From Gammaproteobacteria bacterium (GTDB taxonomy: Bacteria > Pseudomonadota > Gammaproteobacteria > Competibacterales > Competibacteraceae), in NCBI GenBank assembly GCA_024235035.1, contig JACKNE010000007.1, positions 186,001 through 250,000 on the forward strand: a stretch of DNA of 64,000 nt. The letters are read 5' to 3'. Both the position numbers and the translations under genes were made by a program. This document shows positions 37,093-45,689 of the stretch, in pieces. Positions within the stretch are counted from its first letter, which is position 1; every line of letters begins with the position of its first letter. Under the pieces are notes generated by a model. That model ran no database searches. It saw only the letters and a program-made list of their open reading frames with translations, and was not told where the DNA came from.

Positions 37093-37713
37093 ATGATGGA
37101 TTTACTGATAAAGGCGCTGCTCGATGGCGATCAGGCTCAGGCGATCATCCAGGCCAGCAAGCTTCGTGAAGCCGGCGTCGGGCGCAGGCAGATCATCACC
37201 GATGGTGTGGAAGCAGCGATGGCGCAATTGGACGCTAAATGCACGGTAGAGCAGTTCAATTTGCTGGAAATCATGCTGTGCGGGCGGGCGGCGACGGGAG
37301 TGATGAAGGTGCTTTATCCGCCGAGTACGCCTCCACCTCAGACTAAAGGGGCAGTGGTCATCGGCGCCTTAGAGGGGGATGTGCATGATTTGGGAAAAAA
37401 TATCTTCAAGATGGTCTTGACCGCAAAAGGATATCGGGTGGTGGATCGTGGCAAGGATTGTCCGGTAGAACGGCTGATCGATACGGCAGAGCAGGAAGCC
37501 GCGCTGGCTATTGGAATCAGTGGACTGATCACCACTGTGATTCCTCAGGTGCTTCAGATCAAGGACAAGCTGGTCGCGCGAGGGCTGGGTCATATCAAGG
37601 TGATCGCAGGAGGAGCAGCGTTGAAGCAAACACTCGCCCAGCGCTTGAAGGTTGATTTCGTCGCCCAGAACGCTTTCGATGGCCTGCACTATCTTGATCA
37701 GATGCGGGGCTGA
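37093..37713 (+). CDS. corrinoid (cobalamin)-binding protein of a methyltransferase system
   Basis: A 206-residue protein with the two-part methyltransferase corrinoid-protein fold. A helical cap (about 1-85, with LLEIMLCGRAATGVMKVLYP) precedes a Rossmann B12-binding domain. The cobalt-ligand motif is D96-V-H98-D-L-G101, with GISGLITTVIPQ and VIAGGAAL further on. It carries methyl groups between two methyltransferases, cycling between Co(I) and methyl-Co(III). It is the first gene of a four-gene operon with gaps of 3, 3 and 12 bases. Confidence 0.94.
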   Translation: MMDLLIKALLDGDQAQAIIQASKLREAGVGRRQIITDGVEAAMAQLDAKCTVEQFNLLEIMLCGRAATGVMKVLYPPSTPPPQTKGAVVIGALEGDVHDLGKNIFKMVLTAKGYRVVDRGKDCPVERLIDTAEQEAALAIGISGLITTVIPQVLQIKDKLVARGLGHIKVIAGGAALKQTLAQRLKVDFVAQNAFDGLHYLDQMRG

Positions 37714-37716
37714 GCG

Positions 37717-38730
37717 ATGAACAGCGTTGAACGGGTCAAGGCCGCCGTGGCTTTTCAGCCGCCGGACCGTGTCCCGGTCATCGCTCAGGTTTTCGGTCAT
37801 GCCGCTATGTTGGCCAGGGTGCCTCTGAGCGACTATATCCGGGATGGTGAGTTGCTAGCGCGCTGTCAGTTGCAGGCATTACAGTACTATGATTACGATG
37901 CTGTTTTCGCTTTGATGGATGTTAATGTCGAAACCGAGGCGGCAGGTTCGGTCCTGACCTACCGAAGCAATCAGTATCCGTTCGTCCGATCTTACGCGCT
38001 GGCGGACGGCGCTAATCCGGATAACCTCTCGATACCCGATCCCTGGCAGGCCGGGCGTATGCCAGAGCTGCTGAAAGCGGCGCGGATTCTCCGGCGGGAA
38101 GTCGGCGATGATGTACTGGTGATCGGCTGTGTGTTGGGGCCAATGACCCTGGCTACCCAATTGCTGGGTATCGAAACCACTCTCTACCAGGCGATCGATG
38201 AACCCGAACAATTCGCCCGCCTGCTGGACTTTGCGGTCGCGGTAATCACGCGCTTTGGGATCGCGCAGATCGAAGCGGGAGCGCATCTACCCATCGTTTT
38301 CGATCCTTCTGCCTCGCCTGAGGTCATTCCGGCCTCATTCTATCGTGAGTGGGTGCTTCCCCGCCTCGAACAGATATTCACTGCTTTCAAACAAGCGGGT
38401 TCCGCGGTCAATTGGCTGCATACGGCCGGACCCGTGACGCCGATTCTGCCCTTCTATCCCCAGGCCGGTGTGGAGTTGGCCAACATCGATTTCTCTGTCC
38501 ATCCTCTAGATGCCATGCGGACGCTCCCGCGGACCAGTTTAAATGGCAACATCAAGTCGTTATCTTTTATCGAAGCCACGCCTGAGGAGATCGCCGATGA
38601 GGCATCCCGATTATTGAGCCTGTTCGCCGATCGTGGAGGCTTCGTTCTCTCGTCGGGCTGCGAGATTCCACCGGAATCGAAACCGGAAAACATCGCTGCG
38701 ATGGTTTTTGCCGCACGCCAGGACCGGTAG
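37717..38730 (+). CDS. UroD-fold corrinoid-dependent methyltransferase (MtaA/CmuA-like)
   Basis: A 337-residue protein of the uroporphyrinogen decarboxylase superfamily, close in length and layout to MtaA/MtbA. It lacks the RQAGRYLPEY signature of true HemE, and its context is a corrinoid system. In MtaA-type enzymes zinc is held by His-x-Cys and a distal Cys; here the first site reads H235-T-A237 and the distal one is C315 in SSGCEIPPESKPEN, so one ligand is replaced by Ala. The methyl donor and acceptor are unknown: it could be the substrate-demethylating or the acceptor-side enzyme. It starts three bases after the corrinoid protein stop. Confidence 0.88.
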   Translation: MNSVERVKAAVAFQPPDRVPVIAQVFGHAAMLARVPLSDYIRDGELLARCQLQALQYYDYDAVFALMDVNVETEAAGSVLTYRSNQYPFVRSYALADGANPDNLSIPDPWQAGRMPELLKAARILRREVGDDVLVIGCVLGPMTLATQLLGIETTLYQAIDEPEQFARLLDFAVAVITRFGIAQIEAGAHLPIVFDPSASPEVIPASFYREWVLPRLEQIFTAFKQAGSAVNWLHTAGPVTPILPFYPQAGVELANIDFSVHPLDAMRTLPRTSLNGNIKSLSFIEATPEEIADEASRLLSLFADRGGFVLSSGCEIPPESKPENIAAMVFAARQDR

Positions 38731-38733
38731 CCC

Positions 38734-40332
38734 ATGCCCACCCTGCTTGTCCAATTGGAAGCAGAGGAACGACGTATCTCCTTTGTTTTTGGTCAGTCTC
38801 TACGCCATATCCTGGATGGAGCCGATATCGGGGTTCGTACAGGATGCCGAGGAACCGGCGCCTGTGGGTTGTGTCTGGTGCGGATCGAGGTGGGGGAAGT
38901 CGGCGAACCCACATTCGCTGAGAGCATTCATCTGGATAACGCCCAACGGGCGCAAGGTATGCGTCTCGCATGCCAAGTCATACCTCAGCATGATTTGCGA
39001 ATCACGCTCCTGTCGCCGGCTCCGAAATCTGCGTGGAGGCGCCTTGACGGTCAAGAGGCTTGGTGTGGCAAGCGCTGTTTGGTTTTCCCTTTGAGAAACT
39101 TGTCGCCGCTGGTCAAGGGGTCCTATGGAGTCGCCGTGGACTTGGGTACTACCCATATCCGGCTTTCGTTGCATGACCTTGCCAGCGGCCACTGGCTAGC
39201 TGAGCGTTGGGGTTTGAATCCGCAGGTGACTGTGGGTTCCGATATCATTACCCGGTTGATGGTGGCCTCCGAATCTCCGGAACAGGCGCGAATCGTGAGT
39301 CAACAAGCCGTCATGGCCATTGGGGAAGCCCTGTGGGACATCGCGATCCGGGAGGGGATCGATCTGCAGCAGGTGGTGCGTCTCACGCTGGTGGGGAATA
39401 CGGCCATGCTGGCCCTATTATCGGGACAGAATGTTGGCCGGCTGCTGCAACCAGATCACTGGGTGGGCGCCATCGATTGTGCGCCGGACGATACGCAAGC
39501 TTGGGCAATTGCCTGGGGCATTCATCCTCAGGCGGTCGTCGAGGTCCTGCCTCCCTTAGCTGGCTTCGTCGGTTCCGATCTACTGGCTGGTGTGATTACG
39601 ACCTGCCTGACTGAACACGAGGCAGGTAGCCTGCTCATTGATTTTGGCACCAATTCCGAAATCGCTTTGTGGGATGGACAAATCCTGTGGGTGGCTTCAG
39701 CAGCTGGAGGCCCGGCCTTCGAAGGAAGCGGCATTCGTTGTGGGTTGCCCGCCGAGCCAGGAGCGATCTATCGAGTCACCTGGCAGAATGGCGTATTTGA
39801 TTTTACGGTCCTCGCTGGGAGTGAACCGCGTGGCTTCTGCGGCTCAGGTTTGGTGGATCTGATCGCCGGCTTGGTCCGTTCAGGCCAATTGACGCGCATG
39901 GGTCGATTTTCGCCAACTATCCCCAGTGAAGGATTTGGGTTAATCCGAGGCGAACGGGACCTGGTCTTGACAAAAAGAGATGTAGATATGTTTCAGCGCG
40001 CCAAGGCGGCCATTGGCGTAGGTATCCAGGTTTTGCTGGCGAATGCTGGCATGGGCTGCCAGGATTTACGGCGCATTTGCGTTTCGGGGGCTTTTGGCAG
40101 TTCGCTGGATGTGCCCAACGCACAAGAGATCGGATTGTTGCCTCGGATTTCGCCGGATCGGGTCGAACTTTGCGGGAACACTGCCCTGACCGGATGCGAG
40201 GAGGTGTTGCTCTCACCCGTTGCCGCTAGACGTTTGCAGCACCTCAAAGATCGAGCTAGGATCATCAACCTGTCGCAATGTTCTGACTTTGATACGCTCT
40301 TTTTGGAGAATCTCTATCTGCAACCCCTATGA
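38734..40332 (+). CDS. RACo-type reductive activator of corrinoid proteins
   Basis: A 532-residue ATP-dependent activase. The N-terminal ferredoxin-like domain binds a [2Fe-2S] cluster through C38, C44, C47 and C80. A linker follows, then an ASKHA-type ATPase domain (DUF4445) with GVAVDLGTTHIRLSL, LVGNTAMLALL, LLIDFGTNSEIAL and VSGAFGSSLD. Such proteins reduce accidentally oxidised Co(II) corrinoid back to Co(I). Position three bases after the methyltransferase gene ties it to that system. Confidence 0.93.
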   Translation: MPTLLVQLEAEERRISFVFGQSLRHILDGADIGVRTGCRGTGACGLCLVRIEVGEVGEPTFAESIHLDNAQRAQGMRLACQVIPQHDLRITLLSPAPKSAWRRLDGQEAWCGKRCLVFPLRNLSPLVKGSYGVAVDLGTTHIRLSLHDLASGHWLAERWGLNPQVTVGSDIITRLMVASESPEQARIVSQQAVMAIGEALWDIAIREGIDLQQVVRLTLVGNTAMLALLSGQNVGRLLQPDHWVGAIDCAPDDTQAWAIAWGIHPQAVVEVLPPLAGFVGSDLLAGVITTCLTEHEAGSLLIDFGTNSEIALWDGQILWVASAAGGPAFEGSGIRCGLPAEPGAIYRVTWQNGVFDFTVLAGSEPRGFCGSGLVDLIAGLVRSGQLTRMGRFSPTIPSEGFGLIRGERDLVLTKRDVDMFQRAKAAIGVGIQVLLANAGMGCQDLRRICVSGAFGSSLDVPNAQEIGLLPRISPDRVELCGNTALTGCEEVLLSPVAARRLQHLKDRARIINLSQCSDFDTLFLENLYLQPL

Positions 40333-40344
40333 GGAGAGTAGGCG

Positions 40345-41778
40345 ATGGAGAATACAGGGTATGGTGAACCCAATGGCTCGATTATCAAATTAGCCCAATA
40401 CCTCGCCCGTCTCACCACGCAGCAGGATATTTGGATCGAGATTGGGAAAGCGTTGGTCAACTTTCTCGATGCGGATCTGGTGGCTTTTGGAGAACACGGC
40501 GCCGATGGCACAATTGTCGGGCGCCATTGGTCTTTCTCGGAGCGTGTTTCCAGTCGGGCGTGGCCTGAAGCGAAAATCGAGGAAGCGATTGCCGAAGTGT
40601 TGGAAAGCGGTTTTCTCACCTGGCGCCTCATGTTTATTCCCGAGCCCCTCTCGGTCCTTTTTCTACCCATTACCCAAGAAAATCAAATGACGTCTGTGAT
40701 GCTGGTCGGCTATCGAATGTCGGAGTCCTTTCCGAAAGATTTAATCGACATCTATTTGGCTGTTGCCGGCTTGGTGGGTACGACTGTTGCTCACCTGACT
40801 TCGGAGAGAGAATTAAGAAAACATCGCCAGCATCTTGAAGAATTGGTCAATGAGCGCACATTTGCCCTAATAGAAACTAACGAAAGGCTGCAACGAGAAA
40901 TCACTCAACGCAAGCGGGCTGAAGAGGCTTTGCTCGGTGAGAAAGATAATCTGATCAGAATTCTCGAGGCGATGGAGGATATTGTTTATATCGTTAATTC
41001 GCGCTATGACATTCAATACGCCAATGCCGCGTTTGAGAAAGAGTTTTCATATCAAAAAAACCTCAAATGCCACAAAACCCTCAATGACTATGAAGAGGTT
41101 TGTCCCTGGTGCCCCTACCATGATGTTTTCGCGGGTAGAACCATACGGTGGGAATGGAACTGTCTTAAGAATGGCAAAATATACGATGTGATCCAGACTC
41201 CGCTGAAGAATGCAGACGGAAGCGTTTCCATGCTGACCATCTTTCGCGATATCACCGAGCGCAAACACGCCGAAGAAACGATCAAGCAGATAGCCTATCA
41301 TGACGCCCTGACCAACCTACCCAATCGATCGCTGTTCAATGACCGCCTCAACCTGGAGATGGCCCATGCCCGCCGACACCAGAAAAAGTTGGCCTTGATG
41401 ATGCTGGATCTGGATCACTTCAAGAGGGTGAATGATACATTGGGGCACGATATGGGGGATCGGTTGTTGCAAGCGGTTGGCAAGCGATTGACGAGCCTTC
41501 TGCGTGAGAACGATACCGTCGCGCGCCTGGGGGGCGACGAATTCATGCTGATATTGCCTGAAATTGCAACGATAGAAGATGCGGCCAAGATTGCCGAGAA
41601 AACGGTGAAAGACTTTCAAACACCCTTTGTCCTGGAAGGCCGCGAACTGTTTGTGACGACCAGCATTGGGATCGCTATCTATCCCGATGATGGTGAAGAT
41701 GGCAACGCTTTGATGAAGAAGGCGGATGTCGCCATGTATCACATCAAGCAAGGGGGCCGGAATAACTATCACCTATAG
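40345..41778 (+). CDS. diguanylate cyclase with GAF-like and Cys-rich PAS domains
   Basis: A 477-residue soluble c-di-GMP synthase. An N-terminal GAF-like region (about 1-150), a coiled coil (about 152-195) and a PAS domain (about 205-310) with C242, C253, C256 (pattern C-x10-C-P-W-C) precede the GGDEF domain. GGDEF is at 396-400, and the inhibitory RxxD site at R387-D390 is intact, so it should be active and product-inhibited. A GAGGAGA ribosome site precedes the ATG. It is 12 bases after the activase and so probably co-transcribed with the corrinoid genes. Confidence 0.93.
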   Translation: MENTGYGEPNGSIIKLAQYLARLTTQQDIWIEIGKALVNFLDADLVAFGEHGADGTIVGRHWSFSERVSSRAWPEAKIEEAIAEVLESGFLTWRLMFIPEPLSVLFLPITQENQMTSVMLVGYRMSESFPKDLIDIYLAVAGLVGTTVAHLTSERELRKHRQHLEELVNERTFALIETNERLQREITQRKRAEEALLGEKDNLIRILEAMEDIVYIVNSRYDIQYANAAFEKEFSYQKNLKCHKTLNDYEEVCPWCPYHDVFAGRTIRWEWNCLKNGKIYDVIQTPLKNADGSVSMLTIFRDITERKHAEETIKQIAYHDALTNLPNRSLFNDRLNLEMAHARRHQKKLALMMLDLDHFKRVNDTLGHDMGDRLLQAVGKRLTSLLRENDTVARLGGDEFMLILPEIATIEDAAKIAEKTVKDFQTPFVLEGRELFVTTSIGIAIYPDDGEDGNALMKKADVAMYHIKQGGRNNYHL

Positions 41779-41802
41779 CAATATCTTGATCTTGTCCTGC
41801 CA

Positions 41803-42558
41803 TCATTTGGGTTCCAGTGTGGCAATCGCCTGCGCCAGCAGATCCTTGACCTTGATCATGCTGCTTGCCAAGGTTCGTTCGATCTCGGCCATGGTGATCA
41901 CGCCGAACGCCTTGCCCGCCGCCCAGTTGGCCACCACCGCGCAAGCGGCGTAACGCAAACCCAATTCCCGGGCCAGCGCCGCTTCCGGCATTCCGGTCAT
42001 GCCGACGATATCGCAACCGTCCCGCTCCAACCGGCGAATTTCCGCTGCTGTTTCCAGGCGTGGCCCCTGCGTCGCTGCATAGGTACAGGATTCACGCGCC
42101 ATAATTCCCAAGGTGCGAGCCGCCTGGATCAGGCGTTCCCGCAGTTCAGGACAATAGGGTTCGGTAAAATCGATATGGGTGACGTGGCTGAGGTTGTCTT
42201 CGAAGAAGGTAGTGTGCCGACCCCAGGTGTAATCGACGATCTGATCTGGAAAAGCCAACACCCCCGGTTCCATGTCGGCGCGGATGCCGCCGACGGCGGC
42301 GACCGCAACCACCCACTGGACACCAATGTGGTGCAAGACCCAGAGATTGGCTCGGTAATTGATTCGATGCGGTGGTAGCGTGTGATGCTGGCCATGCCGG
42401 GCCAGGAATACCACATTTTGCCCACCCAACTCACCGTGGATCAGCGGGCTGGAGGGTTCGCCGTAAGGTGTGGATAGAGTCTCCCGGTGGGTGATCTTCA
42501 GGGTATCCAGAGTGGTGAAGCTGGTGCCGCCAATAATGGCGATAAGAGGTCGGTTCAT
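41803..42558 (-). CDS. S-methyl-5'-thioadenosine/thioinosine phosphorylase
   Basis: A 251-residue trimeric-type nucleoside phosphorylase. Motifs are IAIIGGT, FLARHGQHHTLPPHRINYRANLW split across the phosphate and ribose sites, YAATQGPRLETAAEI and VGMTGMPEAALARELGL. The purine-site region reads VVANWAAGK, with Asn where MTA phosphorylases have Asp; this suggests preference for 6-oxopurines, as in Pseudomonas methylthioinosine phosphorylase. ATG 42558 is preferred; a GTG four codons upstream is possible. Convergent with the diguanylate cyclase. Confidence 0.88.
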   Translation of the reverse strand: MNRPLIAIIGGTSFTTLDTLKITHRETLSTPYGEPSSPLIHGELGGQNVVFLARHGQHHTLPPHRINYRANLWVLHHIGVQWVVAVAAVGGIRADMEPGVLAFPDQIVDYTWGRHTTFFEDNLSHVTHIDFTEPYCPELRERLIQAARTLGIMARESCTYAATQGPRLETAAEIRRLERDGCDIVGMTGMPEAALARELGLRYAACAVVANWAAGKAFGVITMAEIERTLASSMIKVKDLLAQAIATLEPK

Positions 42559-42582
42559 GAGGATGCTCACGGAAAGAGGCGA

Positions 42583-43362
42583 TCAATTATAGTGTGGTGG
42601 ACGTTTCTCCAGGAAAGCGTGCATTCCTTCCAGGCCATCTGGATGACCAGCGCACGCTGCTAGCCCACGCCGCTCACGCTCCAATTGTGCTTCCCAGGAT
42701 GTATCGAACGCATCGGTCAGTAATGTCTTGGCGTGTCCGAAAGCGTGCAGGGATTTCTTGGCGAGAGTGTGTGCCATCTCCAGGGTAGTTTCGAGGAGTA
42801 AGCCGTCAGGAACCACCCGCGTCACCAACCCCCAATGCAATGCTTGTTCAGCGGACATCGGCGCATCGAAAGCTGCAATTTCCAGGGCGCGAGCCAGTCC
42901 AACCAAGCGGGGCAAAGTAAATGTGCCGCCGGCGTCGATGCAGAGTGCATTGCTGGTGAAGCCCTGCTTGAGTCGTGCCGATTCCGCCATGACCCGGAAG
43001 TCGCAGGCCAGAGCCAGGGAAAATCCCCCTCCTGCGGCGACGCCGTTGATGGCGGCGATGACCGGTTTACGCAATCGGCGGATTTCCGTCACACAGACAT
43101 GCACATGAGTAGCCAGTTCGTGAAAAGCCGCGGCGGGTCCGTGGGGATGGGTCTGCACGAACTTGAGATCACCGCCAGCGGAGAAGGCCGCGCCACAGCC
43201 GGTGATGATGAGGCCGCGAATGGCCGGGTCGGCGCTCAGATCCAACAGTGCCCGAGTGAGCGCCTGCGCCGTGCCGATATTCAAGGCATTATAGGATTCT
43301 GGCCGATTTAAAGTCAGTTGCGCAATCGGTCCGTGGATCGTGGTGAGAACGACCTCGGTCAT
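42583..43362 (-). CDS. enoyl-CoA hydratase/isomerase family protein
   Basis: A 259-residue crotonase-fold protein with NRPESYNALN, the oxyanion-hole segments AAFSAGGDLKF and GVAAGGGFSLALACDF, and a C-terminal helical tail. The first Glu of canonical hydratases is not obvious (FTSNALCIDAGGT), so the reaction could be isomerisation, hydration or hydrolysis of an acyl-CoA. ATG 43362 has GAGGAG upstream; 12 earlier codons are open. It follows the UbiE-like methyltransferase gene by 48 bases on the same strand. Confidence 0.88.
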   Translation of the reverse strand: MTEVVLTTIHGPIAQLTLNRPESYNALNIGTAQALTRALLDLSADPAIRGLIITGCGAAFSAGGDLKFVQTHPHGPAAAFHELATHVHVCVTEIRRLRKPVIAAINGVAAGGGFSLALACDFRVMAESARLKQGFTSNALCIDAGGTFTLPRLVGLARALEIAAFDAPMSAEQALHWGLVTRVVPDGLLLETTLEMAHTLAKKSLHAFGHAKTLLTDAFDTSWEAQLERERRGLAACAGHPDGLEGMHAFLEKRPPHYN

Positions 43363-43410
43363 GGGATTTTTCTCCTCGGTGGATTCGAGAAAGGGCAATG
43401 TGCATCCGGA

Positions 43411-44205
43411 TCAGGTCATAGTCGGTTGCTCATCCGGTTGTGCGACGCTGCCTTTACCACCACCCTTACACCCGAAATAGGCTCGGAACAGGTCGAATTC
43501 GACATCGCAACCGACTTCGGCGAAACCTGCGTTGCGAATCGCCGCAATGATGGTTTCAGGCGGGACGCAGTTCTCAATAGTGTCCCAATAATAGCGCATT
43601 AGTGTCTGCATATCCCGGTTGCCGGTGGTCAGTCGGCTGAGCAGTGGAATCACCTGTCCCAGATAGAATTTGAGTAGGGCGCGTTTGAACGGTTGAGCGG
43701 GGCGAGTGATCTCCAGGATGAGCAGGATGCCACCGGGGCGCAACGCACGGTGAAATTCGCGGAAAGTGGCGTTGAGGTCAGCGACATGCCGCAGAGCGTA
43801 GCCCATGCTGACAAAATCGAAGCTTGCATCGGCAACCGGTAATTGTTCCATGAGTCCCTGGATCAACGCTAGATTCAGCAGACGACGGACCTCGGCCAGC
43901 ATGCCCGCACTCACATCCAAACCAATCACCGATCGTGGATCGCCGGTGACCGTCAAGGCCTGTCGGGCCACCAGTCCAGTGCCGATGGCGACATCGAGCA
44001 CTCTCATGCCAGGATGCAAACCGGCGCGGGTTAGTGCTCGCCGTCGGTACCAACTGCCGGACCCGAAGGAAAGCAAGCGATTGACCTGGTCGTAATAGCC
44101 AGCAGTGCGATCGAACATCCCACGCACGAAAGCTGGGCGCTGCGCCAGATCGGAGTAGTAATCCGGTAAGGCCGGATGCGGCTCAAGCGGTGTATCGGGT
44201 TTCAT
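43411..44205 (-). CDS. UbiE-like class I SAM methyltransferase
   Basis: A 264-residue methyltransferase of the UbiE/COQ5 group: FVRGMFDRTAGYYDQVNRLLSFG, SAM motif VLDVAIGTGLVARQAL, SMGYALRHVADLNATFREFHR and GGILLILEITRP. Genuine UbiE methylates quinone precursors, but the divergence and position beside a chorismatase and near an aryl-polyene-like set make a role on an aromatic or polyene product plausible. The C-terminus has a short Gly/Lys-rich tail. No ubiB or ubiJ gene is adjacent. Confidence 0.85.
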   Translation of the reverse strand: MKPDTPLEPHPALPDYYSDLAQRPAFVRGMFDRTAGYYDQVNRLLSFGSGSWYRRRALTRAGLHPGMRVLDVAIGTGLVARQALTVTGDPRSVIGLDVSAGMLAEVRRLLNLALIQGLMEQLPVADASFDFVSMGYALRHVADLNATFREFHRALRPGGILLILEITRPAQPFKRALLKFYLGQVIPLLSRLTTGNRDMQTLMRYYWDTIENCVPPETIIAAIRNAGFAEVGCDVEFDLFRAYFGCKGGGKGSVAQPDEQPTMT

Positions 44206-44238
44206 GGGCGTAGAGCTTGAGAGAGTGACGGAGATTAT

Positions 44239-45267
44239 TCATTGGGCAATGCCGACAGCCAGGCCCTCGATTTCGATCAGCAGTTCTCGCCGGCAGATGT
44301 CAGCGTGCAGGAACAGCATTGACACAGCAGGCCCAAATGCCTGAATGATGCGCTCGCGCAGCGGCGCTGGATCGATATCAGGCCGACAATAAATCTTCAG
44401 TAATTCCAGTCGCAAGGGCAGCGGCGCTGAACGGTTAGCGTGAATCAGCAATGTTTCCAGATTCAGTAACGTTTCGCCGAGTTGCGCCATGAGATCGGTG
44501 TGTTGGCTGGTGTGCCCGACAATGCTGGCGGTGCCGGAAATGTAAAGATGATAGACGTGCTCGCTCCAGGCTTTCAGTACGGCGCGCGAGAAAGAGGGAC
44601 TGCGGTATCCGTATTGGTGTGGGTAATGAAAGGCGCTGACCTGGCGCGGGTTTTCGATTTGCAAGCCAGGTTCGCGAGCAGCCAGCGCATATAGATGTAA
44701 CCCTCCAGCGCTGGAAAAAGGGTCGGCAGGGAGGGTGCCAAGGGCGCAGGCCGCCGGTAATTGCGTCTCCCGTTCTGCTAGTTCTGCCATCACAGCCTGA
44801 TGCCGACCTGCGCAAAATCCGCGATAACGTTCGAGTCCCGCCCATTCTTGGTTGATGTCGGGGAAGTAGTTCCAGATGCGCAGGAAATGCGTATAACCGA
44901 GGGTGTGAGCAGCAGCGAACAAGCGCCGATAGGCTATAGCGGTCAGCGGTTGCAAGGCATCTCCGGCGTATTCGTCCAAGCGGAGTTGCAAGAACAGGAC
45001 ATCGCCGTTGTCAGCGTAACCTACTCCATGCGTGACGCCGGTTCGCACGGGCCAAGGGCTGATCCAGAATTCGGCGTTCGCGGTTTCGTCCAGTTGCTGC
45101 AAGGCCACCTCGCAAAGCCGGGGATCGGTCATCGCAGCGCTTGGATCTCGAAAGCGGATCAACGCCAGGAGGTGATCGTCATCCAGACGCTCTCTAGCCT
45201 GCGCGTCCTCACCATAGCGAGTGTTGAAGGGTGGCGCACCTGCGGTTTTCAAGGGGGACAGTTTCAT
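44239..45267 (-). CDS. chorismatase, FkbO/Hyg5/XanB2 family
   Basis: A 342-residue enzyme of the chorismatase family, which cleaves chorismate to pyruvate plus 3- or 4-hydroxybenzoate or a dihydrodiol. Landmarks are FWISPWPVRTGVTHGVGYADNGD, FLRIWNYFPDINQ, RYRGFCAGRHQAV, ISGTASIVGHTSQH and the C-terminal ICRRELLIEIEG with C325 and E334. A Cys near this position is associated with hydroxybenzoate-forming members such as Hyg5 and XanB2. XanB2 supplies the aryl starter of xanthomonadin, an aryl polyene. It is divergent from the ACP-led gene set. Confidence 0.88.
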   Translation of the reverse strand: MKLSPLKTAGAPPFNTRYGEDAQARERLDDDHLLALIRFRDPSAAMTDPRLCEVALQQLDETANAEFWISPWPVRTGVTHGVGYADNGDVLFLQLRLDEYAGDALQPLTAIAYRRLFAAAHTLGYTHFLRIWNYFPDINQEWAGLERYRGFCAGRHQAVMAELAERETQLPAACALGTLPADPFSSAGGLHLYALAAREPGLQIENPRQVSAFHYPHQYGYRSPSFSRAVLKAWSEHVYHLYISGTASIVGHTSQHTDLMAQLGETLLNLETLLIHANRSAPLPLRLELLKIYCRPDIDPAPLRERIIQAFGPAVSMLFLHADICRRELLIEIEGLAVGIAQ

Positions 45268-45404
45268 AAAAAATTCGATAGATTAATCAAATACACCATG
45301 CAATCAGGCTGCCGCCGATTTTTACCGTAAGCCATGATATAGTTTGCAAACAAATTGACAACCTTCCAAAAGTTCATAACGGTTCCATTTTCATGAGGTC
45401 ACCC
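45268..45404. promoter_or_regulatory. divergent promoter region, chorismatase / ACP operon
   Basis: A 137-base AT-rich gap between divergent genes, expected to hold both promoters. A TTGACA hexamer occurs at 45355-45360 on the plus strand, but no good -10 box sits at 16-18 bases from it. A TATAGT at 45338-45343 lacks a matching -35. GAGGT at 45396-45400 is the ribosome site of the ACP gene. Confidence 0.35.
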
Positions 45405-45674
45405 ATGGATGCGCTTTCGCCGTTCGAGTTGGAGGTCGCCCGGCTGCTGGTCGAAACCTTGCATCTCGAAGATATTAAGCCAGAAGATATTGCACCCGAG
45501 GAACCCTTGTTCAATCAAGGATTGGGTCTGGATTCCATCGATGCGCTGGAACTGGCGCTGGCGATCAGCAAGATCTACGGCTTTCAAATGCGCTCCGATG
45601 AGCAGCAAAATCAACGTGTTTTCGCTTCCTTACGGGCGTTGAGCGCGCATGTCGCTGAGCGGCGCACTCACTGA
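45405..45674 (+). CDS. acyl carrier protein
   Basis: An 89-residue phosphopantetheine-binding carrier with the attachment Ser44 in GLGLDSIDALELAL. The remainder is the standard four-helix fold. I chose ATG 45405, which has GAGGT six bases upstream; an in-frame ATG four codons earlier is part of that site. It opens a plus-strand set with an acyltransferase, a ketosynthase-like factor and a dehydratase, so it is a dedicated carrier rather than the housekeeping AcpP. Confidence 0.93.
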   Translation: MDALSPFELEVARLLVETLHLEDIKPEDIAPEEPLFNQGLGLDSIDALELALAISKIYGFQMRSDEQQNQRVFASLRALSAHVAERRTH

Positions 45675-45689
45675 CGCCACCACTTCTTC

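Noticed and set aside
37717..38730. hemE (uroporphyrinogen decarboxylase)
   Set aside because: The N-terminal RQAGRYLPEY-type signature is missing and the neighbours are corrinoid-methyltransferase genes.
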